Counted from the first letter of the stretch, positions 50,066 to 60,822 are shown. The stretch: DNA of 64,000 bases from Pectobacterium atrosepticum (GCA_019056595.1 CP036163.1:868001-932000), one strand, 5' to 3'. Notes: generated from the sequence alone by a model not told the origin. Numbers and translations are program-made.

Positions 50066-50091
50066 AAAAAAAACTCGGCTATTCTCAGCCA
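50066..50091 (-). terminator. Intrinsic terminator after ycfH
   Basis: On the minus strand TGGCT-GAGAAT-AGCCG is followed by a run of eight T. The stem is short but the U-tract is excellent, directly after the ycfH stop. Confidence 0.75.
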
Positions 50092-50889
50092 CTATTGTGC
50101 TGTGGTCAACCGAGCCGGATCGATGTGAAACAGGCGGGAAAAGTTTTCTGTCGTGGCAGCCGCGAGGGTTTCCAGCGATGTACCTTTCACTACGGCAAGG
50201 TATTCCGCGACATCACGCACATACGCAGGCTGGTTTTCCTGACCTCGGAATGGGACAGGCGCTAACCAAGGGGAATCTGTCTCAATCAACATCCTATCCA
50301 GCGGTACGTAGCGCGCTACGTCACGCAATTCCTCTGCATTACGAAACGTCACGATCCCAGAAAATGAGATGTAGAACCCCATATCCAGCAAGGCTTTTGC
50401 CGTGATCAAATCTTCCGTAAAGCAGTGTAGAACGCCACTGCATTTCTCCGCGTGTTCGTCACGCAGAATTGCCAGCGTATCTTCACGGGCAGCTCGCGTA
50501 TGCACGATGACTGGCTTATTCAGGTCATTGCCAATCCGAATATGTTCGCGAAACGATTCCTGCTGTTGGACTTTCGTTTCCTGCTGATAGAAATAGTCCA
50601 ACCCCGTTTCCCCCATTGCCACCACGCGACTGGCGCTGGCTAGCTCACGCAGTTCGGCATAATCATAGGGGGCTTCCTGATTGAGGGGATGAACACCGCA
50701 GGAAAACGCCACGTTATCACGCTCTCCGATCAACTCCACCATGGCACGATAGCCGGGCAGCGTTGTCGCCACCGCCAGAAGGAAACCGACATCGCGGCGT
50801 TTCGCTTTCTCCAGCACGTCGGAGACGTCTTTATGCAATGACTGATAATCCAGACCGTCAAGATGACAGTGGGAATCCACTAACAACAT
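50092..50889 (-). CDS. ycfH: TatD-family metal-dependent deoxyribonuclease YcfH
   Basis: 265 residues from the ATG at 50889 (MLLVDSHCHLDGLDY), the E. coli start; the longer frame from 50970 overlaps holB. Metal ligands of the TIM barrel are visible in DSHCHL, GETGLDYFYQQE, VIVHTRAAREDT, VLHCFTE and IETDSPWLAP. Relatives are 3'-5' exonucleases; the physiological role is not settled. It follows holB by 19 bases at the end of the pabC-to-ycfH gene run. Confidence 0.93.
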   Translation of the reverse strand: MLLVDSHCHLDGLDYQSLHKDVSDVLEKAKRRDVGFLLAVATTLPGYRAMVELIGERDNVAFSCGVHPLNQEAPYDYAELRELASASRVVAMGETGLDYFYQQETKVQQQESFREHIRIGNDLNKPVIVHTRAAREDTLAILRDEHAEKCSGVLHCFTEDLITAKALLDMGFYISFSGIVTFRNAEELRDVARYVPLDRMLIETDSPWLAPVPFRGQENQPAYVRDVAEYLAVVKGTSLETLAAATTENFSRLFHIDPARLTTAQ

Positions 50890-50908
50890 GATATTTACTC
50901 GATAGTAA

Positions 50909-51919
50909 TTAAACAGAAAATGGATGGCTGTCGCGCTTAACCGATGAAGCAAGCGTGCGTTCGCCATCAAGAAGGCGTTCCGTTAACAGCAGTTCACGAT
51001 TCACACCGGTGACAGTCAGCAATTTTTGTCGGCAAGCCAGCCACTGTTGCAGTTCATACTGTAAGTGCGCAGAAGGTTCGAGCGCCAGACGCTCAACCAG
51101 TTCGATCTGATCCTGATTCACCAGATGCTCACGGGCTCCCTGTTGCCATTTCATTGCATCCAGCAGTAGCGCGGCCAGCCAGTGAATACGTGCATCCGCA
51201 TCGTCATGATTCAGTTGTGCTATCAACGAAAACTGGTCCCGTGAAGTCATCGCAGCAGAAAATGTTTGGCACAGCACGCTCCGCTGCTTCCAACGTTCTG
51301 GCTGCAATAATGCTTCGGCAGCGAGCGGCGCGCCCGATTGCAATCTCAATGCCGTACGCAATGCCTTACTATCATGACGATGGCGCGTATTCAGCCACAA
51401 GATACTCTGCGTCTCATTCGGCACATCCAGATAGTGATACAGGCAACGACTGCGTAAGGTTGCTAACAACCGAGCCGGCTCACGGCAACCCAATAAAAAG
51501 AAGGTATTTTGTGGGGGTTCTTCCAGCGTTTTCAGCAGTGCGTTCGCTGCGGCTTCTGTCAGTTGCTCAGCGGAAGCCAGCCAGATCACTTTTGCTCCGC
51601 CCTGTCGGGAGTGTTGGTATACTTTTTCCACGACGTCACGCACCGGATCGACACCCAGACTGTGCTTGCCTTTCTCCGGGCTCAGCACATGCCAATCTGG
51701 GTGCGTTCCCGCAGTCATCAAATTACAAGAATGGCACTGGCCGCAGCTTTTCATTCCGTCAGGTCGCTTGCAGATTAGCCAGCGACTCAGCGCATAAATA
51801 AGCGATTCATCACCCATGCCCGGCAGCGCATGCAGCAACACCGCATGGTGGCCTCTGCCTGCCTGATATTGACTGATAAGCTGCCGATAAGAGGCATTCA
51901 GCCACGGATACCAATCCAT
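50909..51919 (-). CDS. holB: DNA polymerase III delta-prime subunit
   Basis: Clamp-loader subunit, 336 residues from the ATG at 51919 ([15 protein letters not shown]), whose A is also the last base of the tmk stop (TGATG). The AAA+-like core has LHALPGMGDESLIYALS, the zinc cysteines CGQCHSC near 60, GVDPVRDVVEK and the SRC-like sensor ATLRSRCLY near 155, with NALLKTLEEPP near 130. It keeps the tmk-holB-ycfH order. Confidence 0.94.
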   Translation of the reverse strand: MDWYPWLNASYRQLISQYQAGRGHHAVLLHALPGMGDESLIYALSRWLICKRPDGMKSCGQCHSCNLMTAGTHPDWHVLSPEKGKHSLGVDPVRDVVEKVYQHSRQGGAKVIWLASAEQLTEAAANALLKTLEEPPQNTFFLLGCREPARLLATLRSRCLYHYLDVPNETQSILWLNTRHRHDSKALRTALRLQSGAPLAAEALLQPERWKQRSVLCQTFSAAMTSRDQFSLIAQLNHDDADARIHWLAALLLDAMKWQQGAREHLVNQDQIELVERLALEPSAHLQYELQQWLACRQKLLTVTGVNRELLLTERLLDGERTLASSVKRDSHPFSV

Positions 51920-52578
51920 CAGTACTGTACCTGTACGACAGGCTGCAATCCTTGTTGCTGCAACCACTGCTGTAACGCGGCCTGAATATCCGCACTGACG
52001 GCATCAATAGATTGTGAAGCATCGATCGTCAGGATGCTGTCATCCTCCGCCGCCAACGCCTGATAGCGGGTACGTGTGCGATCAAAGAAAGCCAGCGACT
52101 CTTGCTCGATTCTATCCAGTTCGCCGCGTTGACGCGCACGCTGCAAACCGATGGCTGGCGGCAAATCAAGATAGAGCGTCAGGTCCGGACGAAAATTACC
52201 CAGCACGGTATCGCGCAGTGAGCGCAGCAGTTGCTGATCGATCCCACGTCCACCGCCCTGATAAGCCTGCGAAGAGAGATCGTGGCGATCGCCGATAACC
52301 CATTTCCCATCTGCCAATGCAGGTTTGATGACATTATCCACCAATTGAACTCTGGCCGCGTAGAGCATCAAAACTTCCGCTTTGTCGGTGACCTTCTCAT
52401 CGGCCATACCTTGCTTGATGAGTTCACGTAGCTTCTCCGCCAACGGTGTACCGCCGGGCTCTCGCGTGAACAGCACCTCTTTCACACCATGTGATCGCAG
52501 CGTTTCCACAACAATATTGCGCGCCGTGGTCTTCCCTGCGCCTTCCAATCCTTCAATGACGATAAATTTACTGTTCAT
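51919..52578 (-). CDS. tmk: Thymidylate kinase
   Basis: Phosphorylates dTMP to dTDP. The 219 residues carry the P-loop [14 protein letters not shown] (about 8-21), the DR(E)-type [34 protein letters not shown] and a LID-type [13 protein letters not shown], which places the basic residues in the LID as in the E. coli type. It overlaps mltG by 11 bases and holB by 1. Confidence 0.95.
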
Positions 52579-53587
52579 CCCGTTCCTTTAACGCTGAGCG
52601 GTATACCTTTACAGCACGATTATGGTCTGCAAGGTTAGTGGTAAAACTGTGTCCGCCTTTTCCATCCGCCACGAAATACAGATACGACGTTTTAGCAGGA
52701 TGTGCAGCCGCATCCAATGACGCTTTCCCCGGCATCGCGATCGGCGTCGGCGGTAAGCCGGTGATGACATAAGTATTGTAAGGCGTCGGCGTATCTAATG
52801 CTTTACGGGTTATCACACCTTTATAGTCATCCCCCATGCCATAAATCACCGTGGGATCAGTTTGCAACCGCATACCAAGCCGTAAGCGATTGATAAAAAC
52901 GGAAGCGACCTGCGTGCGTTCTTCATTGATTGCCGTTTCTTTTTCAATGATTGACGCCATCGTCAGCAACTCGTCAGGGGTCTTGTAGGGTAAGCCTTCT
53001 TCACGCCCTTTCCATACGTCATCCACCGTTTTTTTCATACGCTGATGCGCACGCTGTAACAGGGCGCTATCGCTCGTACCGGCCGTGTATGAATACGTGT
53101 CAGGATAAAACCAACCTTCCGGGTTCGCCTTATCGTTGATTTCCAACTGAGTGGCGATGTCCTGTTCGGTTTTATCGGCCAGCGCATGCTTGATATAAGG
53201 TGCCTGCTGTAATGTGACAATCCACTCTTTTAGACGTGAACCTTCAACAAAGCGGATGGTAAATTGCGCTTCCTTGCCGCTGGACAGTAAGGCCAACATC
53301 TCGCGTACGGTCATTCCCGTCGTAAAGCGATACGTACCTGCCTTGAATTTTGCCAATTCAGGCTCGATACGCAGCAGCCACGGAAAAAACGCACCATCAG
53401 TAATAATTTTTTGATCGAGAAGCAGCGTTTCCAGCCCTTCTCTTCCCGTACCGGCCGGAAGCGTGAAAATAGTTTCTTTTTCGATAGCCAATGGAGAACC
53501 AGCAAAACGCTGCATTTTCTGCCACGCTACCAGCAACATCAGAACAACAGCGGCGATAATCAGCAAACCAATTTTCTTTTTTTTCAT
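52568..53587 (-). CDS. mltG: Endolytic murein transglycosylase MltG (YceG)
   Basis: Inner-membrane enzyme that cuts nascent glycan strands and sets their length. The 339 residues have one N-terminal membrane helix (about 6-24), a LysM-like region and the catalytic YceG domain with the glutamate in [15 protein letters not shown] (about 218) and [24 protein letters not shown]. The end reads [22 protein letters not shown]. It lies between pabC and tmk as in E. coli. Confidence 0.94.
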
Positions 53588-53601
53588 AAATCAACCATCT
53601 A

Positions 53602-54399
53602 CTAGCAGTCAGAACTCAGGAATTGATAAAGCTCTCGGGAGTGGTAACGCCAGACATGCGCCTGATTCACGGGGACTATCGGCATTAATGCGTTACAAAT
53701 CAGCACTTCATCCGCGTCAGCCAATGTGTCTACTGATTCACTGACGATCTGGAGATCGAAGTCAGAATCTGCCAGCAAGGCAATCATATGCTGTCGCGCA
53801 ACGCCATCCACACCTGATTGAGATAAATCCGGCGTATAGACACGATGATCCTTACGCCAGAATAAATTAGCGGCACAGCATTCCACTAGCGCACCAGAGG
53901 TGTCAAGCACGAGGGTCTCATCGGCTGGGGTCTGGTCAAGATGTGCACGAATTAACACTTGTTCAAGCCGATTCAGATGCTTGATTCCCGCCAACAGCGG
54001 GTTTTTAGCTAACGCCACAGGGCTCAAATTCAGGCTAATACCCTGCTCACGCCAGACGGCATACTGCGCAGGATAATCTGCCTGCATGACTATTCGGGTT
54101 GGCTGCACACAACCTTGCGCACTATAACCACGCCCGCCGACGCCACGCGTTAGCATGACTTTCACTACGCCGCTCGATCGTCCCTGCGCTGCGCTTATCA
54201 TTTCAACGTGCAGATCTTCCCAGTCAACGGCAGGAAATAATAAGCGCGTAGCAGCCTGTTGCAGTCGTGCGATATGTCGATCGAGCCAGACAATCTCGCC
54301 ATCACATATTCTGGCGGTCGTAAAACAGCCGTCACCATACTGTGTACCCCGATCGAGTACCGAGAGCTGTTCCTGTAACTGACCATTAATCCACAGCAT
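53602..54399 (-). CDS. pabC: Aminodeoxychorismate lyase
   Basis: PLP enzyme releasing p-aminobenzoate from aminodeoxychorismate for folate synthesis. It is 265 residues from the ATG at 54399 (MLWINGQ), which has GGAG 7 bases upstream, rather than 54420. Motifs: RGTQYGDGCFTTARI near 20, the PLP lysine in LLAGIKHLNRLEQVLIR (about 140) and DTSGALVECCAANLFWR near 170. An intrinsic terminator separates it from fabF, so it may rely on read-through or its own promoter. Confidence 0.94.
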   Translation of the reverse strand: MLWINGQLQEQLSVLDRGTQYGDGCFTTARICDGEIVWLDRHIARLQQAATRLLFPAVDWEDLHVEMISAAQGRSSGVVKVMLTRGVGGRGYSAQGCVQPTRIVMQADYPAQYAVWREQGISLNLSPVALAKNPLLAGIKHLNRLEQVLIRAHLDQTPADETLVLDTSGALVECCAANLFWRKDHRVYTPDLSQSGVDGVARQHMIALLADSDFDLQIVSESVDTLADADEVLICNALMPIVPVNQAHVWRYHSRELYQFLSSDC

Positions 54400-54483
54400 A
54401 ATAAGCTCCACGTCATTCATCGCCGTCAGCTTGCCAGTAAAGCGGCATCGTAGACAAGCAGGTGTGTCTGATTTTATTCAGGC

Positions 54484-54511
54484 AAAAAAAAACCCGGAAA
54501 CCGGGTTTTTT
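54484..54511. terminator. Intrinsic terminator between fabF and pabC
   Basis: AACCCGG and CCGGGTT enclose AAA, with an A-run of nine to the left and a T-run of six to the right, so it can act on both strands. It lies 15 bases past the fabF stop. Confidence 0.88.
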
Positions 54512-54526
54512 ATGACGCTATTGCAA

Positions 54527-55768
54527 TCAAACTTTACGGAAGATCAGAGAACCGTTGGTTCCACCGAAACCGAAAGAGTTGCAGAGTACGTATTCCAGAT
54601 TGCTGACCTGACGCGCCTCATGCGGCACAAAATCCAGATCGCAGCCTTCATCTGGATTATCCAAGTTGAGCGTTGGCGGAACAGCCTGATCGCGCAGAGC
54701 AAGAATACTGAAGATTGACTCCACCGCGCCTGCTGCACCCAACAAGTGACCCGTCATGGATTTTGTCGAGCTAACCAGTACACGACTGGCGTCCGCACCA
54801 AACACGGATTTCACGGCCTGTGTCTCAGCTTTATCACCCGCAGGCGTAGAAGTGCCATGCGCGTTGATATAACCGATCTGGCTCGTTGACACACCAGCAT
54901 CACGCAGTGCGTTCTCCATCGCCAGCGCGGCGCCTGAACCGTCCTCCGGCGGAGACGTCATATGATACGCATCGCTGCTCATGCCAAACCCAACAATTTC
55001 TGCATAGATTTTCGCACCGCGCTTTTTCGCGTGTTCATACTCTTCCAGCACCATGAGGCCAGCGCCGTCGCCCAGTACAAAACCATCACGATCTTTATCC
55101 CACGGACGGCTTGCCGCCTGAGGATCGTCATTGCGCGTAGACAATGCACGAGCGGCACCGAATCCACCGACGCCTAATGGCGTACTGGCTTTTTCTGCAC
55201 CACCGGCCAACATCACATCCGCATCGTTGTAGGCAATGATACGTGCGGCATGGCCAATATTATGCACGCCAGACGTACAGGCAGTAGCGATAGAAATGCT
55301 GGGGCCACGCAGTCCGAACATGATAGTAAGATGCCCAGCCACCATATTGACGATGGTTGACGGTACGAAGAACGGGCTGATTTTACGCGTGCCACCGTTC
55401 ACCAGCGCAGTGTGGTTCTCTTCAATAAGACCCAGACCGCCGATGCCGGAACCAATCGCCGCACCGATACGCGGAGCGTTTTCTTCCGTTACTTCCAAAC
55501 CGGAGTCCTGCATAGCCTGAACGCCAGCAGCAACACCATATTGAATAAAGGCATCCATTTTGCGTGCTTCTTTACGCGAAATGAATTCCTCAGAATTAAA
55601 ATTCTTTACTAAGCCAGCAAAACGCGTTGCGTAGGCACTAGTATCGAAATGGTCGATCAGGCTGATACCACTCTGACCGGCAAGAAGAGCACTCCAGGTA
55701 GACTCAACTGTATTGCCGACAGGAGATAACATGCCCAGTCCGGTCACAACTACTCGACGCTTAGACAC
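54527..55768 (-). CDS. fabF: Beta-ketoacyl-ACP synthase II
   Basis: Elongates acyl-ACP and makes membrane lipids respond to temperature. It is 413 residues (E. coli length) from a GTG at 55768 with GGAGG 6 bases upstream. The active-site cysteine is in [12 protein letters not shown] (about 164), histidines in [11 protein letters not shown] (about 304) and [15 protein letters not shown] (about 341). The longer frame from 55810 runs through the Shine-Dalgarno and is rejected. It is preceded by a terminator after acpP. Confidence 0.96.
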   Translation of the reverse strand: MSKRRVVVTGLGMLSPVGNTVESTWSALLAGQSGISLIDHFDTSAYATRFAGLVKNFNSEEFISRKEARKMDAFIQYGVAAGVQAMQDSGLEVTEENAPRIGAAIGSGIGGLGLIEENHTALVNGGTRKISPFFVPSTIVNMVAGHLTIMFGLRGPSISIATACTSGVHNIGHAARIIAYNDADVMLAGGAEKASTPLGVGGFGAARALSTRNDDPQAASRPWDKDRDGFVLGDGAGLMVLEEYEHAKKRGAKIYAEIVGFGMSSDAYHMTSPPEDGSGAALAMENALRDAGVSTSQIGYINAHGTSTPAGDKAETQAVKSVFGADASRVLVSSTKSMTGHLLGAAGAVESIFSILALRDQAVPPTLNLDNPDEGCDLDFVPHEARQVSNLEYVLCNSFGFGGTNGSLIFRKV

Positions 55769-55808
55769 GCTTATCCTCCAGGGAGGGAAAAAAAAGACAC
55801 TGCGGGAC

Positions 55809-55839
55809 AAAAAAACTTAGGCGGTCGAATGACCGCCTA
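55809..55839 (-). terminator. Intrinsic terminator between acpP and fabF
   Basis: A 9-bp stem TAGGCGGTC (55818-55826) with GACCGCCTA (55831-55839) and a GAAT loop lies 11 bases past the acpP stop. On the minus strand it is followed by a run of seven T after AAG. Confidence 0.85.
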
Positions 55840-55850
55840 GATATGTTCGC

Positions 55851-56087
55851 TTACTGCTGGTTAGCCTGAATGAAATCAATGGCTGCCTGAACAGTCGTGA
55901 TTTTTTCAGCTTCTTCGTCTGGAATCTCAGTATCAAACTCTTCTTCCAGAGCCATTACCAGCTCAACAGTGTCAAGAGAATCAGCGCCGAGGTCATCAAC
56001 GAAAGAAGCATTGTTTACGACTTCTTCCTGCTTAACACCAAGCTGTTCAACGATGATTTTCTTAACGCGTTCTTCGATAGTGCTCAT
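55851..56087 (-). CDS. acpP: Acyl carrier protein
   Basis: 78-residue acidic carrier for fatty-acid synthesis. The phosphopantetheine serine is in [19 protein letters not shown] (about residue 37). The sequence is nearly identical to the E. coli protein. A 154-base gap to fabG holds a hairpin (56198-56217) and probably an own promoter, and a terminator follows, consistent with a separate abundant acpP transcript. Confidence 0.98.
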   Translation of the reverse strand: MSTIEERVKKIIVEQLGVKQEEVVNNASFVDDLGADSLDTVELVMALEEEFDTEIPDEEAEKITTVQAAIDFIQANQQ

Positions 56088-56197
56088 ACTCTTAAATTTC
56101 CTATCAAAACTCGCTTTCGCGATGGTTTTCGTAGTGTATAAAATGTTTGAAAAGATGCAACAAAATCTCGGCTGGTCGAACCACGATTTTGTGCTAT

Positions 56198-56217
56198 TTT
56201 GCGGTTATCACCGCAAA
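56198..56217 (-). other. Hairpin between fabG and acpP
   Basis: TTTGCGG (56198-56204) pairs with CCGCAAA (56211-56217) around 6 bases, 24 bases past the fabG stop. No U-run follows on the minus strand, so processing or partial termination is possible. Confidence 0.45.
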
Positions 56218-56241
56218 TAAAGCAAATAGTTTTCGAGCTTT

Positions 56242-56976
56242 TTAGATCATATACATGCCGCCGTTGACATGCAATGTTTCGCCAGTAATGTAAGCAGCTT
56301 CATCAGAGGCTAAAAATACAACAGCACTGGCGATTTCTTTAGCATCACCGAGTCGGTTAGCTGGAACCGACGTCAAAATGCCTGCTCGCTGTTCTTCTGT
56401 CAATGCCTGAGTCATATCTGTTTCGATAAAACCAGGCGCGACCACGTTGACCGTAATACCACGAGAAGCCACTTCACGCGCGAGGGATTTGCTGAACCCA
56501 ATCAGCCCCGCCTTCGCTGCCGCGTAGTTAGCTTGTCCTGCATTGCCCATCGTTCCCACAACGGAACCGATGGTAATGATACGGCCAAAACGTTTCTTCA
56601 TCATGGCACGCATAACTGCTTTAGACATACGGAATACCGAGGTCAAATTGGTATCCAGAATATCGTGCCATTCATCATCTTTCATACGCATCAGCAGGTT
56701 ATCACGGGTGATACCCGCGTTATTGATAAGAATATCAATTTCCCCGAATTCTGCGCGAATTTCTGCTAACACGCTTTCTACTGATGCTGCATCAGCAACA
56801 TTCAGCATATAACCTTTACCGTTCTCACCCAGCCAGCTGCTAATGGCTTCAGCACCTTTTTCGCTGGTTGCAGTACCAATGACTTTTGCCCCGCGAGCAA
56901 CCAACGTCTCGGCGATGGCACGCCCTATACCACGGCTTGCACCGGTAACCAGTGCAATTTTCCCCTCAAAACTCAT
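56242..56976 (-). CDS. fabG: 3-oxoacyl-ACP reductase
   Basis: NADPH-dependent reductase of fatty-acid elongation. The 244 residues have the short-chain dehydrogenase pattern: ALVTGASRGIGRAIAETL (about 9-26), NNAGITRDNLLMRM (about 87), catalytic Ser/Tyr/Lys in IGSVVGTMGNAGQANYAAAKAGLIGF (about 137-160) and a final ETLHVNGGMYMI. It is 14 bases from fabD. Confidence 0.97.
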   Translation of the reverse strand: MSFEGKIALVTGASRGIGRAIAETLVARGAKVIGTATSEKGAEAISSWLGENGKGYMLNVADAASVESVLAEIRAEFGEIDILINNAGITRDNLLMRMKDDEWHDILDTNLTSVFRMSKAVMRAMMKKRFGRIITIGSVVGTMGNAGQANYAAAKAGLIGFSKSLAREVASRGITVNVVAPGFIETDMTQALTEEQRAGILTSVPANRLGDAKEIASAVVFLASDEAAYITGETLHVNGGMYMI

Positions 56977-56990
56977 TGTCTTCTCCGCTC

Positions 56991-57920
56991 TTATTTCTCA
57001 ATCGCCGCTGATAGAGAAGCAGGATCGTTCACCGCAGCTGCTGTCAGGGTATCGACGATTCGTTTGGTTAAGCCAGTCAATACTTTACCCGGCCCGACTT
57101 CTAATAGTGACTCAACGCCCTGAGAGGCCATGAATTCAACACAGTCAGTCCAACGTACTGGGCAATGAAGTTGTCGCACCAGCGCATTGCGAATCGCTTC
57201 TGGTGTGGTTTCGATACTTGCATCTACATTATTTACAACTGGGATGACCGGAGAATTAAATGTCACGGATTCCAGTGCCACAGAAAGCTTCTTCGCAGCG
57301 GGCTCCATCAACGCGCAGTGTGACGGTACGCTGACAGGCAAAGGCAACGCGCGCTTCGCGCCAGCAGCTTTACACGCAGCACCAGCACGCTCAACGGCAT
57401 CTTTATTACCCGCAATCACTACCTGCCCCGGTGAGTTGAAGTTTACCGGCGATACCACCTGCCCCTGCGCGGATTCTTCACACGCTTTGGCAATCGCATC
57501 GTTATCGAGGCCGATAATGGCATACATCGCACCAGTGCCTTCAGGCACCGCTTCTTGCATCAGTTTGCCACGCAATTCAACCAGACGAACAGTCTGTTGG
57601 AAATCCAGAACACCCGCACAAACCAGTGCAGAATACTCACCGAGGCTATGACCAGACATCAACGCAGGAGTTTTTCCTCCCTGCTGCTGCCAGGCACGCC
57701 AGATAGCAACAGAAGCGGTCAGTAACACAGGCTGTGTCTGCCAGGTTTTATTCAACTCTTCAGCTGGCCCTTGCTGGGTAAGCTGCCACAAGTCATAACC
57801 TAACACTTCGGAAGCTTGAGCAAACGTTTCGGTAACGACCGGGTATTCTGCTGCAAGTTCAGCCAACATCCCTACCGTCTGCGATCCCTGACCGGGAAAC
57901 ACCATTGCAAATTGCGTCAT
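56991..57920 (-). CDS. fabD: Malonyl-CoA:ACP transacylase
   Basis: Loads malonyl onto ACP. It is 309 residues from the ATG at 57920 (MTQFAMVFPGQGSQ) with AGGA 7 bases upstream. The nucleophile elbow is SGHSLGEYSALVCAG (Ser about 92) and the catalytic histidine is in PVSVPSHCALMEPAA (about 201). The frame extends upstream to 57965 but that overlaps fabH. Confidence 0.97.
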   Translation of the reverse strand: MTQFAMVFPGQGSQTVGMLAELAAEYPVVTETFAQASEVLGYDLWQLTQQGPAEELNKTWQTQPVLLTASVAIWRAWQQQGGKTPALMSGHSLGEYSALVCAGVLDFQQTVRLVELRGKLMQEAVPEGTGAMYAIIGLDNDAIAKACEESAQGQVVSPVNFNSPGQVVIAGNKDAVERAGAACKAAGAKRALPLPVSVPSHCALMEPAAKKLSVALESVTFNSPVIPVVNNVDASIETTPEAIRNALVRQLHCPVRWTDCVEFMASQGVESLLEVGPGKVLTGLTKRIVDTLTAAAVNDPASLSAAIEK

Positions 57921-57937
57921 ATCACAATCCTGTTTAA

Positions 57938-58891
57938 TTAAAAGCGAACCAGCGCGGAACCCCAAGTAAAGCCACCACCGAAGGCTTCAAGCAGCACCAG
58001 TTGTCCTGGTTTAATACGCCCATCGCGTACCGCTTCATCAAGCGCTGAAGGCACGGAAGCCGCAGAGGTATTACCATGACGATCCAGCGTCACAACCACT
58101 TTGTCCATCCCCATGCCCAGCTTTTTCGCCGTGGCACTGATGATACGCAGGTTAGCCTGATGAGGCACCAGCCAGTCTAATTCACTTTTGTCCAGTTGAG
58201 CCGCTTGCAGCGTTTCTTCAACAATGTGTGCCAGTTCAGTCACAGCCACTTTAAAGACTTCATTACCCGCCATCGTCAGATAAGCAGGCTTATCAGTATG
58301 GTTACGATCCTGATGAGGCAACGTCAACAACTCGCCATAGCGGCCATCGGCATGAAGATGGGTGGAAAGAATACCCGGTTGCTCTGATGTTGTTAACAAC
58401 ACGGCACCCGCACCATCACCAAACAGAATAAGCGTACCGCGATCTTCAGGATCCAATGTACGAGACAACGTATCGGAACCGATCACCAGTGCGTATTTCA
58501 CCGCACCGCTTTTAACGTATTGATCGGCAACGCTCAGCGCATAGGTAAAACCCGCGCAGGCAGCAGCCAGATCGAAAGCAATCGTATCTTTGATCCCTAA
58601 TAACTGCTGAACCTGACAGGCTGAGCTAGGGAAAGCATGGCTTGATGATGTTGTAGCAACAATTAGAAGGCCGACTTCAGAAGCATCGACATTCGCCATC
58701 TCCAGCGCTTTCTGCGCGGCACGGTATCCCATGGTCGCAACGTTTTCATCCGGCGCAGCAATACGGCGCTCACGGATTCCAGTACGTGTGACGATCCATT
58801 CGTCCGTCGTTTCCACCATTTTTTCTAAATCAGCGTTCGTCCTGATTTCTTCAGGCAGATAGCTGCCTGTTCCGATTATTTTTGTATACAT
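57938..58891 (-). CDS. fabH: Beta-ketoacyl-ACP synthase III
   Basis: Condenses acetyl-CoA with malonyl-ACP to start fatty-acid synthesis. The 317 residues have the catalytic cysteine in [13 protein letters not shown] (about 112), His in [11 protein letters not shown] (about 244) and Asn in [11 protein letters not shown] (about 274). It is 6 bases after plsX in the same operon. Confidence 0.97.
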   Translation of the reverse strand: MYTKIIGTGSYLPEEIRTNADLEKMVETTDEWIVTRTGIRERRIAAPDENVATMGYRAAQKALEMANVDASEVGLLIVATTSSSHAFPSSACQVQQLLGIKDTIAFDLAAACAGFTYALSVADQYVKSGAVKYALVIGSDTLSRTLDPEDRGTLILFGDGAGAVLLTTSEQPGILSTHLHADGRYGELLTLPHQDRNHTDKPAYLTMAGNEVFKVAVTELAHIVEETLQAAQLDKSELDWLVPHQANLRIISATAKKLGMGMDKVVVTLDRHGNTSAASVPSALDEAVRDGRIKPGQLVLLEAFGGGFTWGSALVRF

Positions 58892-58897
58892 GTACGC

Positions 58898-59944
58898 TTA
58901 GTCACTCTTGGGTAATACTGCTTCTAGACGAGCGGCAATCCGCTCGGGAAGCTGCCGCCGTACCGTCTGCATTGCCTGTTCAATAGCAACCGCAAACGCT
59001 CTCTGGTTTGCTGCGCCATGGCTTTTGATTACAGTTCCCCGCAATCCTAGCAGGCATGCGCCATTATATTGATCGGGATTCAAATGACCGAAACGCTTTG
59101 ATAAGCGTTTTTGTAACAAACGTCCCAGCCATTTCAACCACCAGGATCGCTTTTGTTTTTGCTCTGGGCCTGAAGCAGGAGACTTCAGCAGTGACAGGAA
59201 CATCCTTACCACGCCTTCCACCGTTTTCAGTGTGACATTACCCACAAAGCCGTCACAGACCATCACATCCGTTTTTCCCGTCAGCAGATCGTTGCCTTCC
59301 AGATAACCGATATAATTTATTGATGGTGTCTCTTTTAGCTGTGCCGCTGCTTCACGGATAGTACTCAGCCCTTTGTTTTCTTCTTCACCGATATTCAACA
59401 ACGCGACCCGAGGATTCGTCAGTTCCAGCACTTCTTCTGCCATCACTGAGCCCATCACAGCAAACTGAACCAACATTGTGCTGTCGCATTCAACATTAGC
59501 CCCCAGATCCAACACAACTGTCTTTCCGTGCTGCTGGTGAGGTAATACCGACACCAATGCAGGTCGCTCAATGCCTTCAAGTGGCTTAATCAGGAGCTTA
59601 GCCAGTCCCATAAGCGCACCCGTATTGCCTGCACTCACACAGGCCTGTGCCCTACCGTCTTTAATCAACTCAAGCGCGATGCGCATTGAGGTACCACGGC
59701 TCGCACGAATAGCCTGCGACGGCCTCGCATCACTAGCAATAACCGACTCCGCCGGAACAACTTCTAAGCGAGAGAGTAAATCAGAATCGACTTTGGCAAG
59801 TAATGGAGTAATCGCAGCAGGATCGCCGACTAATAGCAAATTGAGTGCTGGATTAGAAGCCAGTGCCTGCAATGCAGCAGGCACTGTTACGCAGGGACCA
59901 AAATCCCCGCCCATCGCATCTAACGCCAGAGTTAGGCGTGTCAA
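58898..59944 (-). CDS. plsX: Phosphate acyltransferase PlsX
   Basis: Converts acyl-ACP to acyl-phosphate for phospholipid synthesis. It is 348 residues from a TTG at 59944 ([17 protein letters not shown]), with AAGG 7 bases upstream; a second TTG at 59959 would add five residues. Motifs: [65 protein letters not shown] and [17 protein letters not shown]. It follows rpmF by 29 bases. Confidence 0.95.
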   Translation of the reverse strand: MTRLTLALDAMGGDFGPCVTVPAALQALASNPALNLLLVGDPAAITPLLAKVDSDLLSRLEVVPAESVIASDARPSQAIRASRGTSMRIALELIKDGRAQACVSAGNTGALMGLAKLLIKPLEGIERPALVSVLPHQQHGKTVVLDLGANVECDSTMLVQFAVMGSVMAEEVLELTNPRVALLNIGEEENKGLSTIREAAAQLKETPSINYIGYLEGNDLLTGKTDVMVCDGFVGNVTLKTVEGVVRMFLSLLKSPASGPEQKQKRSWWLKWLGRLLQKRLSKRFGHLNPDQYNGACLLGLRGTVIKSHGAANQRAFAVAIEQAMQTVRRQLPERIAARLEAVLPKSD

Positions 59945-59973
59945 GGTATTGCCTTGCAAATAATTCGCAAGAA

Positions 59974-60144
59974 TTACTTGGCAATGACCTTGCGACCGCG
60001 GTAGTAACCATCCGCAGTGATGTGGTGACGCAGGTGAGTTTCGCCAGAAACTTTATCTACGGATACAGAAGAGGTAGTCAGCGCATCATGTGAACGACGC
60101 ATACCACGTTTGGAACGGCTAGGTTTGTTTTGTTGTACGGCCAT
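59974..60144 (-). CDS. rpmF: 50S ribosomal protein L32
   Basis: A 56-residue basic protein, starting [21 protein letters not shown] and ending [12 protein letters not shown], matches L32 (E. coli has 57 residues). The middle ([22 protein letters not shown]) is the usual pattern. It lacks the four-cysteine zinc motif found in some bacterial L32 proteins. It lies in the yceD-rpmF-plsX order, 16 bases after yceD. Confidence 0.97.
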   Translation of the reverse strand: MAVQQNKPSRSKRGMRRSHDALTTSSVSVDKVSGETHLRHHITADGYYRGRKVIAK

Positions 60145-60160
60145 GGACCTTACTCCTTAA

Positions 60161-60682
60161 TTACTTATGCTTTAAACTGGCTAATACGGCAAACGGATTT
60201 GGTTTTTCCGCCTCTGCAGGCAGTTGACCAAAAACCATGTCCGCTTCGGACACTTCACAGTGTTCAGAATCATGTACCGGGGCGATAGGCAACATCAGAA
60301 TAATTTCATCCTCAATCATTGCCAGCAGATCGACTTCGCCAAACTCATCAACGCCGATCGGCTCATACGCTCCCGGTAACGCTTCGGCCTGCTCATCATT
60401 GACGACCGGGCTGAAACAGAATGTCGCATGGACCTGATGTTCAAACGTCTTTCCGCAACGCTGACACATCAGTGTCACCGCAACGTCAGCGTTACCGTCA
60501 ATCACAGCCAGACGCTGATTATCAATATTGAAAGATAAAGAGGCCTGAACATCACTATCCACACTCACCACTGACTCGGCAATACGCTCTACTTGTTCAG
60601 ACGAATAGATACCAACGTAATCTAAACGTTTCTGAGCAGTACGGACCGCGTCAAGGGTTAAGGGTAATTTTACCTTTTGCAT
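60161..60682 (-). CDS. yceD: YceD (DUF177), ribosome-biogenesis-linked protein
   Basis: 173 acidic residues beginning [25 protein letters not shown] pair of cysteines in [14 protein letters not shown] (about 78-92) is followed by [25 protein letters not shown]. The family is tied to 23S rRNA accumulation in bacteria and plants and regularly precedes rpmF. It starts the operon that runs to the fab genes; the divergent region of 140 bases to yceF holds the promoter. Confidence 0.92.
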   Translation of the reverse strand: MQKVKLPLTLDAVRTAQKRLDYVGIYSSEQVERIAESVVSVDSDVQASLSFNIDNQRLAVIDGNADVAVTLMCQRCGKTFEHQVHATFCFSPVVNDEQAEALPGAYEPIGVDEFGEVDLLAMIEDEIILMLPIAPVHDSEHCEVSEADMVFGQLPAEAEKPNPFAVLASLKHK

Positions 60683-60822
60683 AGGGCGCGCATATTAACG
60701 TCGTAACGACATAGAGTCAAAGAAAAAGGCAGTTATACACCGCCCTTCACCAATATTCGCTTCCAGAGCGGCACACAGTTTAAAATGCCTTTCATCATTA
60801 CGCTACGGTTTATCAAAAAATT

